A stretch of 64,000 nucleotides of DNA from CAJINA01 sp964647585 (GCA_964647585.1 CAZYGG010000001.1:62001-126000), one strand, 5' to 3'; shown: positions 53,060 through 62,036, numbered from the stretch's first letter. Notes: generated by a model not told the origin, from the letters alone. A program made the numbers and translations.

Positions 53060-53215
53060 TAGTGTCCATCCATGAGTGTATATCATGGATGAAGGTGTTA
53101 GCTTTTAGCAATTAGGTATTAAAAAATACAGGTTAAATACAGCGCATTGCCTAACTGCTAACCGCCTATGGCCAATAGCTCCATCCTGAAATCTTTGATT
53201 TATGGATGGTCACTA
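53060..53215. repeat. TAGTG element supplying the PilM-PilN stop codon
   Basis: 156 bp. The left end is TAGTGTCCATCCATG; the right end read backwards is TAGTGACCATCCATAAATC. Inner GTTAGCTTTTAGCAATTAGG and CCTAACTGCTAACC also pair. The last three bases (53213-53215) form the TAG stop of the PilM-PilN gene. Ends match the element at 45329-45473; the centres differ. Confidence 0.75.
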
Positions 53216-55087
53216 AATAATCGACATACTTAAAACAAACCGCAAGGCTTCGCCCTCTTCGGTCTCAAGGATTATCTTTTCTTTAACCTTGGGTTGCTTG
53301 AAAAGCGAAGATTTCTTTAGTCTGACAAGATACTCCGTAACATTTTTTTCGAAAAAACGACTGTTGCCGGAAATCAGGCCCTCCAGGTTCAGCACCTTTC
53401 CGGACCTTTCTATTGTCTGCGACGCGACCGATCCCAGGATCGCCTGGATGCGGGTCAGTTTCACATTATCGGGTGTAACGGCAATGAGCTCGGCAATAAG
53501 CGCCGCGGGCATATGATAGCTGGCGGCGGCGGCATAAGCTTTCATTTTCAGAACGGTCTGACCGGTGACACTCGCCATAAGGTTACGATCCAGTCTCGGA
53601 CTGTAGGCCTCAAGTTCCATTTCCAGGGGATTTGTTTTGGCCCTGATCGCACTTACCTTTTCAGTTTGATAGTAAAAAATACCCATAGCCATACAGAGCA
53701 GCCCGATAAACACGACATTGGCAACCAGGTTGAATCTTTTGGCAAAAACCTTTCTGGCTTTATGCACGTAAGTGAAAATGAAGTTGGGGGTGGTCTCATT
53801 TTCAGACAGGGCCATACCGGCCGCCGGAACGAAAATGTCTCCGGTCAACGCAGATTCACCGGTTGCATCAATGGCGCTTGATTCCGGCAGGTTGGCGAAT
53901 GGGTCCATGGACTCAACCTGCAGCCCCAATTGTTTGCCGATATAGCTGATAATACTTTTTTTGGAGCTCAATTCCCCGGAAATATAGACATTATCGATAG
54001 GATTGTCGTCAAAATTAAGGCCAAAATGCTCAAGGGTCATCTCCACTTGCCGGATCACTCGATCCAGGGCCGGCTTGACCATTCCGAATACCAGTCTCTC
54101 TCTTTTCAGGTCAGGCAACGCACCCTCGACGGGCGGCCTTGTTTCAAGAAACGCTGCAAACAGTTTTTCCGCTCTTTTCAGATTGGGGCTGTTCTCAACC
54201 GTTTCCAGCAGAATCTCTGGTTCAGGTACGTCCAGGGTCAGGGTATCCTCGGACGAGTTGCTTTTGTTATCAAGGGTTTCCAGGATTGCCTGAACCATGC
54301 TCCGGGCTCCGGCCTTTATATCCCTCGACAGAATGAGCACATTTTTTGAAAATATGGCGATGCGCGACCAGTCCCGGCCAATAAAAAGCATGCACACGTT
54401 TTTCCCGGCGCTTTCGATCCATCCGGCCCTGAGCAGGTTTTGAATAGCGAACGGAACTATCGAAATCCCCTTGAGGGGCCAGCCGGCCTTGCTGAAAAGC
54501 TCCTCGGCTGCATTGATTTCACTCTTGGGGGCGGTATAGGCGACCACATTCGTCTTCTGCTCGCCGTCCGCATAGGCGGTGTCAATTACCTGGAAGTCGA
54601 AGATCTGTGAATCGTCAATGGAGGTTTCTTTCTGGTAGGCCCATCTGACCGCATTGGGTATCTGCCTGACCGGCACTTTGGGTATCTGCAGAAATCTTGT
54701 TTCGACATCCGCGGAAGGGATGGTCGCCCACAGGGAGGGGGCCTTATATTTCCCGGTCAGTTCTTTTACCGACCTTTTAAGCAGTTTGACAAACTCGACA
54801 CTGCCCTTTTGCATGCCCGCTTCTAGGCCGATGCGCCTGATCTCAAGAAGTTTCTGTTCTTTTTCAGACAACCGGTTCACGACCGCCAGGGTAATGTCGC
54901 TTTCGTTGATGTCTACGCCGACTTTTATGACCTTCTTTGAACGGCGCATAGCCGTTGTTTTGGCTTTGCGCTTGAACAGTTTCTTGCGGGCCGGTTGCCC
55001 CCCGTCTTTCCCTTTTGAGCCGGCACCCTTGTTTCTGATCAATTCGAGAAGTTTTTCAGTAGAGGTTATATCGTCTTTTTTAGCCAA
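53213..55087 (-). CDS. PilM-PilN fusion protein (MshI-like)
   Basis: A 624-residue protein. After a basic N-terminal extension (about 1-50), an actin-like PilM fold spans about 55-430 (KVGVDINESDITLAVV near its start). A membrane helix (about 450-470) and a PilN-like periplasmic part (to 624) follow. MshI of Vibrio has the same fused plan. I chose the TTG at 55087 because GGAGAG sits 7 bp upstream; a GTG at 55126 is also possible. It is the first gene of the minus-strand assembly operon. Confidence 0.86.
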   Translation of the reverse strand: MAKKDDITSTEKLLELIRNKGAGSKGKDGGQPARKKLFKRKAKTTAMRRSKKVIKVGVDINESDITLAVVNRLSEKEQKLLEIRRIGLEAGMQKGSVEFVKLLKRSVKELTGKYKAPSLWATIPSADVETRFLQIPKVPVRQIPNAVRWAYQKETSIDDSQIFDFQVIDTAYADGEQKTNVVAYTAPKSEINAAEELFSKAGWPLKGISIVPFAIQNLLRAGWIESAGKNVCMLFIGRDWSRIAIFSKNVLILSRDIKAGARSMVQAILETLDNKSNSSEDTLTLDVPEPEILLETVENSPNLKRAEKLFAAFLETRPPVEGALPDLKRERLVFGMVKPALDRVIRQVEMTLEHFGLNFDDNPIDNVYISGELSSKKSIISYIGKQLGLQVESMDPFANLPESSAIDATGESALTGDIFVPAAGMALSENETTPNFIFTYVHKARKVFAKRFNLVANVVFIGLLCMAMGIFYYQTEKVSAIRAKTNPLEMELEAYSPRLDRNLMASVTGQTVLKMKAYAAAASYHMPAALIAELIAVTPDNVKLTRIQAILGSVASQTIERSGKVLNLEGLISGNSRFFEKNVTEYLVRLKKSSLFKQPKVKEKIILETEEGEALRFVLSMSII

Positions 55088-55523
55088 TTCTGCTCTCCAG
55101 AGGGCTCTGGTGCCGGTTGTTGACACCGGATGAGCGAATCCCTATAATTTGGTATAATTTTATATAATTTACTATATTCACCACAGTAATCAACTTTTGT
55201 CAAGGAATATCAACCGTTATACCCCCGGATCCGACTTGTTATGCGGGTTGTAAAACCCCCTGCAATGCAGGTGCAAAACAGAACTTAAACAATGGTACGG
55301 GCGTGCCTCTTTTGGCTTCCCGGCTGTATCGAAATCCCAAAACCACCCTTTTCGCGAGTGGTAGTTTACGCTTGCATGAGACATTGTTTCAATGTATTAT
55401 TTAAGGCTATTGCCCGCTGAACTCGAAAACTGAAATCAGCGTTGTGCACAATATAGTGTAAATCCGTTCAATTATATACGACTCTATTCACCGGGCAAGT
55501 GTTTCCTATAAGGGGGGGCCCTG
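55088..55523. other. Divergent intergenic region between the pilus operon and the hybrid kinase
   Basis: About 436 bp without a credible gene. It contains the candidate assembly-operon promoter and a short CTGCAATGCAG palindrome near 55260. I found no clear promoter for the kinase. The kinase ATG follows AAGGGGGGG. Confidence 0.6.
55174..55203 (-). promoter_or_regulatory. Candidate promoter of the pilus assembly operon
   Basis: On the minus strand a perfect TTGACA (complement of 55198-55203) and GAATAT (complement of 55174-55179) are 18 bp apart. The downstream sequence is very AT-rich and offers other possible -10 boxes. Confidence 0.45.
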
Positions 55524-58133
55524 ATGGGTGAGAATAAAAAAGTCCGTGTCTACCTGACCGATCACATGGTCGTACTCGGTTTCGTACTGACGATTGTCTA
55601 CTGGGTATTGGACTCGATCCTCTACGTATTCTTAAGTTATGATGTCGATTTTTTCTATCATATCACCGGTTTGAATTTAAACGAGATTTGGACCCGCGTA
55701 ATCGTCTGCTGCCTTTTTATAATCTTCGGCTCGCATTCGCAGTACACGATCAACAAACGGAAGGTCATTGAAAGGCAACTGCAGAAAAGCGAGGAGAAGC
55801 ACCGGACAATTCTGGAAAATATAGACGACGGCTACTTTGAGATAAACAAAAACGGACGGATCACCTTTTTCAACAACGCCCTGTGCAATATCCTGGGATA
55901 CATTTCCTCTGAAATCCAGGATATTGACCAGGCGGCCATCTTCGATAAAGACAGCGCCGCCCGGGCCTACGATAAGATTAACGATGTATGGGCCACCGGC
56001 AAGCCCGCCAACATCTTCGATCTGCTGATAACCCGCAAAGACGGGACCCCGGTATACACGGAAGCATCCATTTCGTTAATCCGTAACCGGGCCAATGAAC
56101 CGATCGGCTTCAGAGGCGTGCTGCGGGATGTGACCGAAAGAAGAAAAACAGAAGCTCTGGAACAGGAAAAAAGCGCGGCCGAATACGCCAACAAGGCCAA
56201 AAGCGATTTTTTGGCCAACATGAACCACGAAATCCGCACCCCGCTCAACGCCATCATCGGCCTGACTGAACTGCTCGTCGAGACGGATCTGTCGGACAGA
56301 CAGAAAGAGGACCTCAATGTTGTCCTGTCAGCCGCCCACTCCCTGCTGAACGTCATTAATGATATCCTTGATTTTTCAAAAATCGAAGCCGGCAAACTGG
56401 AACTCGAAACAACCAATTTCAACCTCCGCAGCCTGGTGGAGGACTCGATCAAAATTGTGGCAACCAAGGCACATGAAAAAGGACTGGCCCTTGAATCCTG
56501 GATCGATCCCGAAGTTCCGGTGATGGTTGCCGGCGATCCGTTTCGCCTACGCCAGATTCTACTCAACCTGGTTGGCAATGCCATCAAGTTTACCGACAGT
56601 GGATCCATCACAACCAGGGTGACCTGCCGGGAGCAAAAAGACCGGTCGGCTGAATTTTTTATCACGGTTGCAGACACGGGCATCGGTATAGCTGCGGAAA
56701 ACGTTGATGGCGTTTTCGGTGCATTTGAACAGGCGGATGGCAGCACCACACGAAAATATGGCGGCACCGGTCTCGGCCTGGCCGTCTCCAAACAACTGGT
56801 TGAAATGATGGCGGGAACTATTTCAGTTGAAAGCCAGGTCGGCCAGGGCAGCACCTTTGCTTTCACCGCCGGTTTCGGACTGGAAGAAGACACAAGGCTG
56901 CAAGACACATGGCCGGATAGCGACTTTTCCGACGAAAAACTCATGTTGATCGCTGGCAACGACACCACCCGGCAAATTCTTTCAGATACCCTTGACGCAA
57001 TTATCAGCGCCGGGCACTTCACAACCCCCGACCTGACTGCTGCCCAAAAAGAGATCACGGCAGCGATCGGCACCGGGGAACCCTACACCCTCGTCCTGGT
57101 TGATAATGACTATTCTGAAACCGACCTGCTGGACTTCTACAGTTTTCTGGGAAGCCTTGAGCCGGTGCCCGGGGTCATCTGTATGTTGCCGCTGGCGGGT
57201 AAAAGAATCGTTCCGGACCCTGCGGTGCTGACCGGTTTTACCACTATTGCCAAACCGGTTTTTCCCATAGAACTGATTGACACACTGATTGCGGCCACTG
57301 ACGCTGAAGCCGATGATTTTGACGACACCACGGCACGGACGCAACCGGCGGAACAAATTTTGCCGTCATCCGAACTGAAAATTCTCGTGGCGGAGGATAC
57401 CCCCTTTAACCAGAAGTTCGTTGCCCGGCTGTTCGAACGCTGGAATCTGAATTCGGTTATCGTGGAAAACGGCCGGATAGCGGTCGATAAACTGGCTGAG
57501 CAACCGTTTGATATGGTGTTGATGGATGTCCAGATGCCCGAAATGGACGGCTTCGAAGCCACCCGGTTAATAAGGGAAAAGGAAGCTGAGAACGATCAGC
57601 CGCCTATCCCCATTATCGCCATGACCGCCTATGCCATGAAAGGCGACATGGAACGCTGTCTCGAATCCGGAATGGACGGCTATGTCTCCAAACCGATATC
57701 CGCGGAACTGCTGAAAGAGGAAATTATCAAATTCTCCCCGACCGACCTTGTCCGGGAAGCCGCGGTGGCCCCTGCCCCGGCTGAGTCCCCTCTGAAGGAT
57801 TATATCGACAATGAAAAACTCCTGCAGGCATTTGATGATGACATGGAATTTCTCGAAGAAGCGGTCGGTATGTTTTGCGAAGATTATCCGCCCATGATAG
57901 CAGCCATTGACAAGGCACTCTCGGCCGGGGACCATGCTGAACTGGGCCGTACGGCCCATGGACTCAAGGGAATGCTCGGCAATTTTCAGGCCGATGAGGC
58001 TGTCGGACATGCATTTTCGCTTGAAAACATGGGAAAAAACAAAGAGTGTAACGGCGGCCGGGAGATCTTCAAAACCCTGGTCCAGGAAGTCAACAACCTT
58101 GAAAAGGCCTTGACCCGACTCATACAGGAATAA
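55524..58133 (+). CDS. Hybrid sensor histidine kinase (PAS, HisKA, HATPase, two receivers, HPt)
   Basis: An 869-residue BarA-like kinase. Two membrane helices (about 15-38 and 57-70) enclose a loop of only about 20 residues, so sensing is probably cytosolic or in the membrane. Order: PAS (about 88-205), HisKA with H235, HATPase with NAIKFTD and GTGLGLAVSK, a degenerate receiver (about 470-595) without the acidic triad, a true receiver with D668, and an HPt domain with H812 in AHGLKG. The HD-GYP regulator gene starts 6 bp downstream and is the likely phosphate target. Confidence 0.93.
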   Translation: MGENKKVRVYLTDHMVVLGFVLTIVYWVLDSILYVFLSYDVDFFYHITGLNLNEIWTRVIVCCLFIIFGSHSQYTINKRKVIERQLQKSEEKHRTILENIDDGYFEINKNGRITFFNNALCNILGYISSEIQDIDQAAIFDKDSAARAYDKINDVWATGKPANIFDLLITRKDGTPVYTEASISLIRNRANEPIGFRGVLRDVTERRKTEALEQEKSAAEYANKAKSDFLANMNHEIRTPLNAIIGLTELLVETDLSDRQKEDLNVVLSAAHSLLNVINDILDFSKIEAGKLELETTNFNLRSLVEDSIKIVATKAHEKGLALESWIDPEVPVMVAGDPFRLRQILLNLVGNAIKFTDSGSITTRVTCREQKDRSAEFFITVADTGIGIAAENVDGVFGAFEQADGSTTRKYGGTGLGLAVSKQLVEMMAGTISVESQVGQGSTFAFTAGFGLEEDTRLQDTWPDSDFSDEKLMLIAGNDTTRQILSDTLDAIISAGHFTTPDLTAAQKEITAAIGTGEPYTLVLVDNDYSETDLLDFYSFLGSLEPVPGVICMLPLAGKRIVPDPAVLTGFTTIAKPVFPIELIDTLIAATDAEADDFDDTTARTQPAEQILPSSELKILVAEDTPFNQKFVARLFERWNLNSVIVENGRIAVDKLAEQPFDMVLMDVQMPEMDGFEATRLIREKEAENDQPPIPIIAMTAYAMKGDMERCLESGMDGYVSKPISAELLKEEIIKFSPTDLVREAAVAPAPAESPLKDYIDNEKLLQAFDDDMEFLEEAVGMFCEDYPPMIAAIDKALSAGDHAELGRTAHGLKGMLGNFQADEAVGHAFSLENMGKNKECNGGREIFKTLVQEVNNLEKALTRLIQE

Positions 58134-58139
58134 CAGGGA

Positions 58140-59168
58140 ATGAATGTCCTGGTTGCCGAAGACGATACCATCACCCGTAAACGACTGCAGCATTTTATAG
58201 AAAAGTGGGGTTACCGGGTTATTACCGCCAAAAACGGCCTGGAGGCCCTCGAGGTGTCCCTCTCCAGCCAAACGGACATCCTGGTAACCGACTGGATGAT
58301 GCCCGAGATGGATGGTATCGAATTGATACGCAACATCCGCAATGGGCCCAAATCCGCCTACATCTATATCATCCTGGTAACGTCCAAATCCGACAAGCAG
58401 GATATCCTCGAGGGGCTGTCGACCGAAAAGGTCGACGACTATGTCATCAAGCCTTTTGACCCTGATTTACTGCGGGCCCGCATCAGTATCGGCGCCCGCA
58501 CGGTGACCCTCGAAAGAACGCTGCGTAAATATAACGAGGGGTTGGAAAAACTGGTCCAGCACCAGACATCCGTCATCAAGAAGACCAAAGAGGAGACCAT
58601 CCTCCGCCTGCTTACAGCCTTGGAATCGCGGGATAAAGAGACCGCCGGGCATGTCCGTCGCATAGCGCTTTTCAGCAGCCTGACGGCTGAAGCCGCCGGC
58701 TGGGTCCCTGACAGTGTCGAAGATATCCGCCTGGCAGCCCCCATGCATGATATCGGTAAAATCGGTATCCCCGACGCTATCCTGGGGAAAAAGGGTGAAC
58801 TGAGCGAAGAAGAATTTGCTGTCATGAAAAACCACCCCACCATCGGCGCCCAGATTCTGGAGGGGTCGGAATACCCCATGCTGCAGATGGCCCACGGCAT
58901 TGCCCTGGGGCATCACGAATGGTGGAACGGAAAAGGTTATCCGGACGGACGGACCGGCGAAGAAATCCCGGAAGCGGCCCGTATTGTGGCTCTGGCCGAT
59001 GTTTATGACGCCCTCAGCAATGACCGGGTTTATGCCAAGGCGCTCCCCGCCGAAGAGGTCATGGCGTATATGTCAAAAAAACGAGGAACCCAGTTTGATC
59101 CCTACTTTTATGATGTTTTCGTGGACCTTATCCCTGAATTTGTTAAAATATCCGCTGAGAATCCGTAG
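58140..59168 (+). CDS. HD-GYP response regulator (c-di-GMP phosphodiesterase)
   Basis: A 342-residue regulator: receiver (1-120) with D51 in VTDWMMPEMDG, a coiled linker, and an HD-GYP domain (about 150-335). Metal and substrate motifs are present: HVRR, MHDIGKIGIPD, H-H-E-W-W-N-G-K-G-Y-P-D-G. Such proteins hydrolyse c-di-GMP. The usual R-W-D-G reads W-W-N-G here, a mild variation. It lies 6 bp after the hybrid kinase and beside a c-di-GMP-type motor gene cluster, so it may tune pilus extension. Confidence 0.92.
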   Translation: MNVLVAEDDTITRKRLQHFIEKWGYRVITAKNGLEALEVSLSSQTDILVTDWMMPEMDGIELIRNIRNGPKSAYIYIILVTSKSDKQDILEGLSTEKVDDYVIKPFDPDLLRARISIGARTVTLERTLRKYNEGLEKLVQHQTSVIKKTKEETILRLLTALESRDKETAGHVRRIALFSSLTAEAAGWVPDSVEDIRLAAPMHDIGKIGIPDAILGKKGELSEEEFAVMKNHPTIGAQILEGSEYPMLQMAHGIALGHHEWWNGKGYPDGRTGEEIPEAARIVALADVYDALSNDRVYAKALPAEEVMAYMSKKRGTQFDPYFYDVFVDLIPEFVKISAENP

Positions 59169-59190
59169 GTGAGTAATCAGGTGTTCAGGT

Positions 59191-59356
59191 CGAAGGCTGA
59201 AGACTGAAGGAAAACCTCACGTGCCCTACCAAGGGCCTGTGAAACTTTTGTAAAAAATCCCGGGCAAGAGGGTGGCGTAAACCTATGGTACCCCGATTCA
59301 AGACGCAAAGCCTTACCGCTTTTAAGCTTTTACTTCAGACTTCAGTCTTCAACCTT
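59191..59356. repeat. CTTCAGTCTTCA inverted repeat
   Basis: GAAGGCTGAAGACTGAAGG (59193 on) faces CTTCAGACTTCAGTCTTCAA (59333 on). The centre includes GACGCAAAGCC, which recalls the c-di-GMP riboswitch core but lacks the rest of it. The region separates the HD-GYP and receiver genes. Confidence 0.6.
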
Positions 59357-59438
59357 AACCCCTTGATACGTACTTTCAGACATAACTTAATTCCGCTAAT
59401 ATAGCCCTATTCCCAGGGAGATAAAGGAGGACACTTAA

Positions 59439-59891
59439 ATGCCCGACGGATTGGATGTCATAATCGTTGATGATGATCCCGATGTCTGTGAAGTTTTAAC
59501 CGAAATAGTCAAACGGTTTTATACCTGGGGAGAGGTTGTCCCCTTTTCAAATGCGGACAAGGCCATCGAATATTGCCTTGCCAGAGAGACCGGGCTGGCA
59601 ATCTTTATCGTCGATATCTTCATGGCGGGAAAGAGCGGCTTTCTCTTTCTGGATATGATCAGTGAGAAATTTCCGACAGCCCATGCGGACACGGTCCTCA
59701 TCACCGGTAATGCCAATGATGATGTTGTCGATATGTGTGTCGCCTCAGAGGTCAACCACCTGCTGGAAAAACCGGTTCGTCCCTACGCCCTGCAGCTGGC
59801 AGTCCGTTCAATCGCTTCCAAATACCTCAAGTTCGCAAAAAAACTGCTCCAGGACCCCTCTTTCGCGGAAAATGTGGCGGGTTTCAAGTAG
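59439..59891 (+). CDS. Single-domain response regulator
   Basis: A 150-residue receiver: DDDPD (11-15), phospho-acceptor D59 in FIVDIFMAGKSG, T89 and K113 in LLEKPVRP, with a short helical tail. There is no output domain, so it should act by binding a partner, as CheY or Spo0F do. AAAGGAGG precedes the ATG by 8 bp. It follows the kinase and HD-GYP genes but is separated from them by a 270-bp gap with a repeat. Confidence 0.9.
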   Translation: MPDGLDVIIVDDDPDVCEVLTEIVKRFYTWGEVVPFSNADKAIEYCLARETGLAIFIVDIFMAGKSGFLFLDMISEKFPTAHADTVLITGNANDDVVDMCVASEVNHLLEKPVRPYALQLAVRSIASKYLKFAKKLLQDPSFAENVAGFK

Positions 59892-59974
59892 GCGTTAGTT
59901 TCGAGCTAAACCCCTGCCTTAGGTGGAGGACCTGGCGAGGTTCTCGACCAATCCTGGGAAAAAAGACCAGAAGA

Positions 59975-60110
59975 TCAAATATCCAACAAGGAATGTCCAA
60001 TGTCCAAGTAAGGAAGCGCTGCGCGCTACTGGTTTTGAACTTTTCAAAACAGCAGGATACCTTACTTGAAAATTGGACATTGGGCATTGGAAATTGGATA
60101 TTCGCTTTTA
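59975..60110. repeat. TGTCCAATATCC palindromic element, copy 2
   Basis: Inverted relative to 15849-15985: GGAATGTCCAATGTCCAAG and AAGGAAGCGCTGCGCGC on the left; AATTGGACATTGGGCATTGG on the right. It lies between the receiver gene and the convergent DUF4384 gene, where it does not overlap a coding frame. Confidence 0.8.
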
Positions 60111-60111
60111 A

Positions 60112-61059
60112 CTACGGACCGGTACTCAGCTTCCAGGTGCTTTCATAGAACGCTGCGCCGGATTGAGAGGGCCCTTTCTCCTCGGCAGCCGTAACAGAGA
60201 TTCCCCGAGTACGGATACCCAGGGATTCCTGGGTCCCCCCGAAAGCGCCCAGACCGGCCCCCGCCGAATTCATGGCCACATTCCCCAACGGCACCTCACT
60301 GGCGTATACCACGATCCGGTCTTCCCCGAACGGCGGGGTAACCTTTAAATCAAAACGGTCGCCCTCCCCCGGTATCTGGTATATGCGGCCCGCTTCGAAC
60401 CGGTCCTGCTGCCGGTAGTCATTCGGCAGGAGCTGAATGATATCGCCGTTGGACGTAATATCGACAATCCGGGCGTAAAAATCCCGATTGCCCTGCATGT
60501 AAACCACAATGTGCTCGCCCTCACGGTACGCCTTTTGGGTCGTCCAGACCCGCACCGTTAGAGGGGCCCGGGGATCAAGGTGAGTGGCTGACAATTTATC
60601 CGACTGGCTCCCGGTGTCAGGCATATCCGCCGGTTTGATGCCATACTCGACTTCGGCCTTTATCCACACGTGATACCGGGTATTGTCCACAACCCCCAGA
60701 TCCTTCATCTCGAGAACGGTCACAGTCCCATGGCTTGTGCCCTTTATCCGGTCCTGGGTGACTTCGAAATTTTCAACAGTCGTGTTGGATTCAATATAGG
60801 TTTTTGCTCTTTCAACTGCCTGCCGCTTGGCCGTGGCAATGGCCGCGTTCCTGACCTGCTCCAGTGTCATTGTCTCCGAAAGATACGCGTATCCATCAAC
60901 TTCATGGATACTGGACCGTTTTTCTTCATCCGGAACAACGGAAACACCGCGAAACTGCTGGGCATGGACATTGACCGCCAGCACCAGAAACAATATAATG
61001 GTTATGGCCAACCAACGTCTTTTTTCCCGTTTCTGTAATACGGACCATTTTTCCTTCAT
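60112..61059 (-). CDS. Exported DUF4384 domain protein
   Basis: A 315-residue protein with an N-terminal signal peptide (hydrophobic 16-32, ending VHA). Residues about 45-150 resemble the LPP20/FlgT N-terminal type domain: V-R-N-A-A-I-A-T-A-K-R-Q-A-V-E-R-A and YHVWIKAEVEY. Residues about 165-265 are DUF4384, with A-Y-R-E-G-E-H-I-V-V-Y, G-D-I-I-Q-L-L-P-N and VYASEVPLG. DUF4384 domains occur in envelope and secretion-linked proteins of unknown role. GGAGGG lies 6 bp before the ATG, and a full leader element L ends 21 bp upstream. Confidence 0.85.
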   Translation of the reverse strand: MKEKWSVLQKREKRRWLAITIILFLVLAVNVHAQQFRGVSVVPDEEKRSSIHEVDGYAYLSETMTLEQVRNAAIATAKRQAVERAKTYIESNTTVENFEVTQDRIKGTSHGTVTVLEMKDLGVVDNTRYHVWIKAEVEYGIKPADMPDTGSQSDKLSATHLDPRAPLTVRVWTTQKAYREGEHIVVYMQGNRDFYARIVDITSNGDIIQLLPNDYRQQDRFEAGRIYQIPGEGDRFDLKVTPPFGEDRIVVYASEVPLGNVAMNSAGAGLGAFGGTQESLGIRTRGISVTAAEEKGPSQSGAAFYESTWKLSTGP

Positions 61060-61080
61060 GGTACCCTCCGATTAAAAAAT

Positions 61081-61340
61081 TTTAGTCAGCCTTTAAAACC
61101 TGGACTTCAAATTCAGTTCAGAGAAAATTGGCTATGACGTGAAAATTGGCGACCAGTGCCTAAAGTGAACTAAAGTTTGAAGTGAACTAAAGTTAAGGAA
61201 TCCTGCCAGTTTGATTCAATCAGTGGAGCGCAGCGACGCATTAACTTTAGTCACTTTAGATCACTTTAGTCACTTCACTCTCATCGGTTATGAGTTGTAA
61301 GCCCTTCCAGGGACAACTCAAAGCCTGGCCCTCTATGCCT
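61081..61340 (-). repeat. Leader element L, full inverted copy upstream of the DUF4384 gene
   Basis: Read on the minus strand it matches 36137-36390 in order: AGAGGGCCAGGCTTTGAGTTG, AAGTGACTAAAGTTAATGCG, AACTTTAGTTCACTTCAAAC, GGCACT...CACGTCATAGCC, then CCAGGTTTTAAAGGCTGAC with TAAA. As in the other copies, the right end faces the start of a gene, 21 bp away. Confidence 0.8.
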
Positions 61341-61346
61341 GATTCT

Positions 61347-62036
61347 TTACTTCTTTATCAATACCATACTTCTTTGCTCATTCAAAACCGGCAGCCGGTA
61401 GGTCACCATACGGATAGTATCCCTTCCGAAAAAACCGTCACCTTTTTCAGCCAGCCGGCGGCACTCCTGCTCGGCCCGGGCAACACGCCCCTTAAGCGCC
61501 ACAACCGTCCCGCCAGCTTTGAGCAGGGGAAACGCCAGTTCAATGATCTGATCAATCCCGGTCAGCGCCCGGCATATGATCCGATCAAAAAACTCGCCAT
61601 AACCCGCCTGTTCTTTCAGTTCCTGGGCGCGGATATGCCTGGCAGCCACGTTATTAAGCCCCATCAATCGCAGGGCATGCTGTAAAAAACTTATCTTTTT
61701 GCCGACACTGTCAATCATCAGCATGCTTTTCGGTTGCGCGGCGACCGCGACCGGGACTCCCGGGAATCCTCCGCCGGTGCCTATATCCAGGATGTCCGCA
61801 CCGGCGGGCAGGTAAGGTACGCAAGCCAGGGAATCCACATAGTGCTTGATGGCCATCTCAACCGGATCACTTATCCGGGTAAGGTTTATCTTTTTATTCC
61901 ACTTTATAAGCTCGTTCGCATGGGAGGCCAGGTTTTCAAGCTGGGAACCGGTTATTTCAATTCCCAATTCCCCGGCACCCCTGGCAATCAATTGCCCCCA
62001 TTGCCCCGCCCCCTGAACGTTATGATGAGCAGCCAC
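61347..62036 (-). CDS. rsmG: 16S rRNA (guanine(527)-N7)-methyltransferase RsmG
   Basis: A 229-residue SAM-dependent methyltransferase. The SAM motif DIGTGGGFPGVPVA lies near residues 86-99, preceded by the RsmG-typical KWNKKINLT segment (about 44-52). It methylates G527 of 16S rRNA. No gidA/mnmG or parAB genes lie next to it in this window. Its stop is followed within a few bases by leader element L. An N-terminal extension of about 20 residues is possible if a later ATG is used. Confidence 0.94.
   Translation of the reverse strand: MAAHHNVQGAGQWGQLIARGAGELGIEITGSQLENLASHANELIKWNKKINLTRISDPVEMAIKHYVDSLACVPYLPAGADILDIGTGGGFPGVPVAVAAQPKSMLMIDSVGKKISFLQHALRLMGLNNVAARHIRAQELKEQAGYGEFFDRIICRALTGIDQIIELAFPLLKAGGTVVALKGRVARAEQECRRLAEKGDGFFGRDTIRMVTYRLPVLNEQRSMVLIKK

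Noticed and set aside
55967..57073. A 368-codon minus-strand open frame opposite the hybrid kinase
   Set aside because: Ser/Arg-rich composition typical of an antisense reading; kinase motifs on the plus strand are intact.
59290..59320. GACGCAAAGCC, which recalls the core of the c-di-GMP-I (GEMM) riboswitch
   Set aside because: The GAAA-capped hairpin before it and the downstream receptor and P1 closing strands are missing; it sits inside an inverted repeat.
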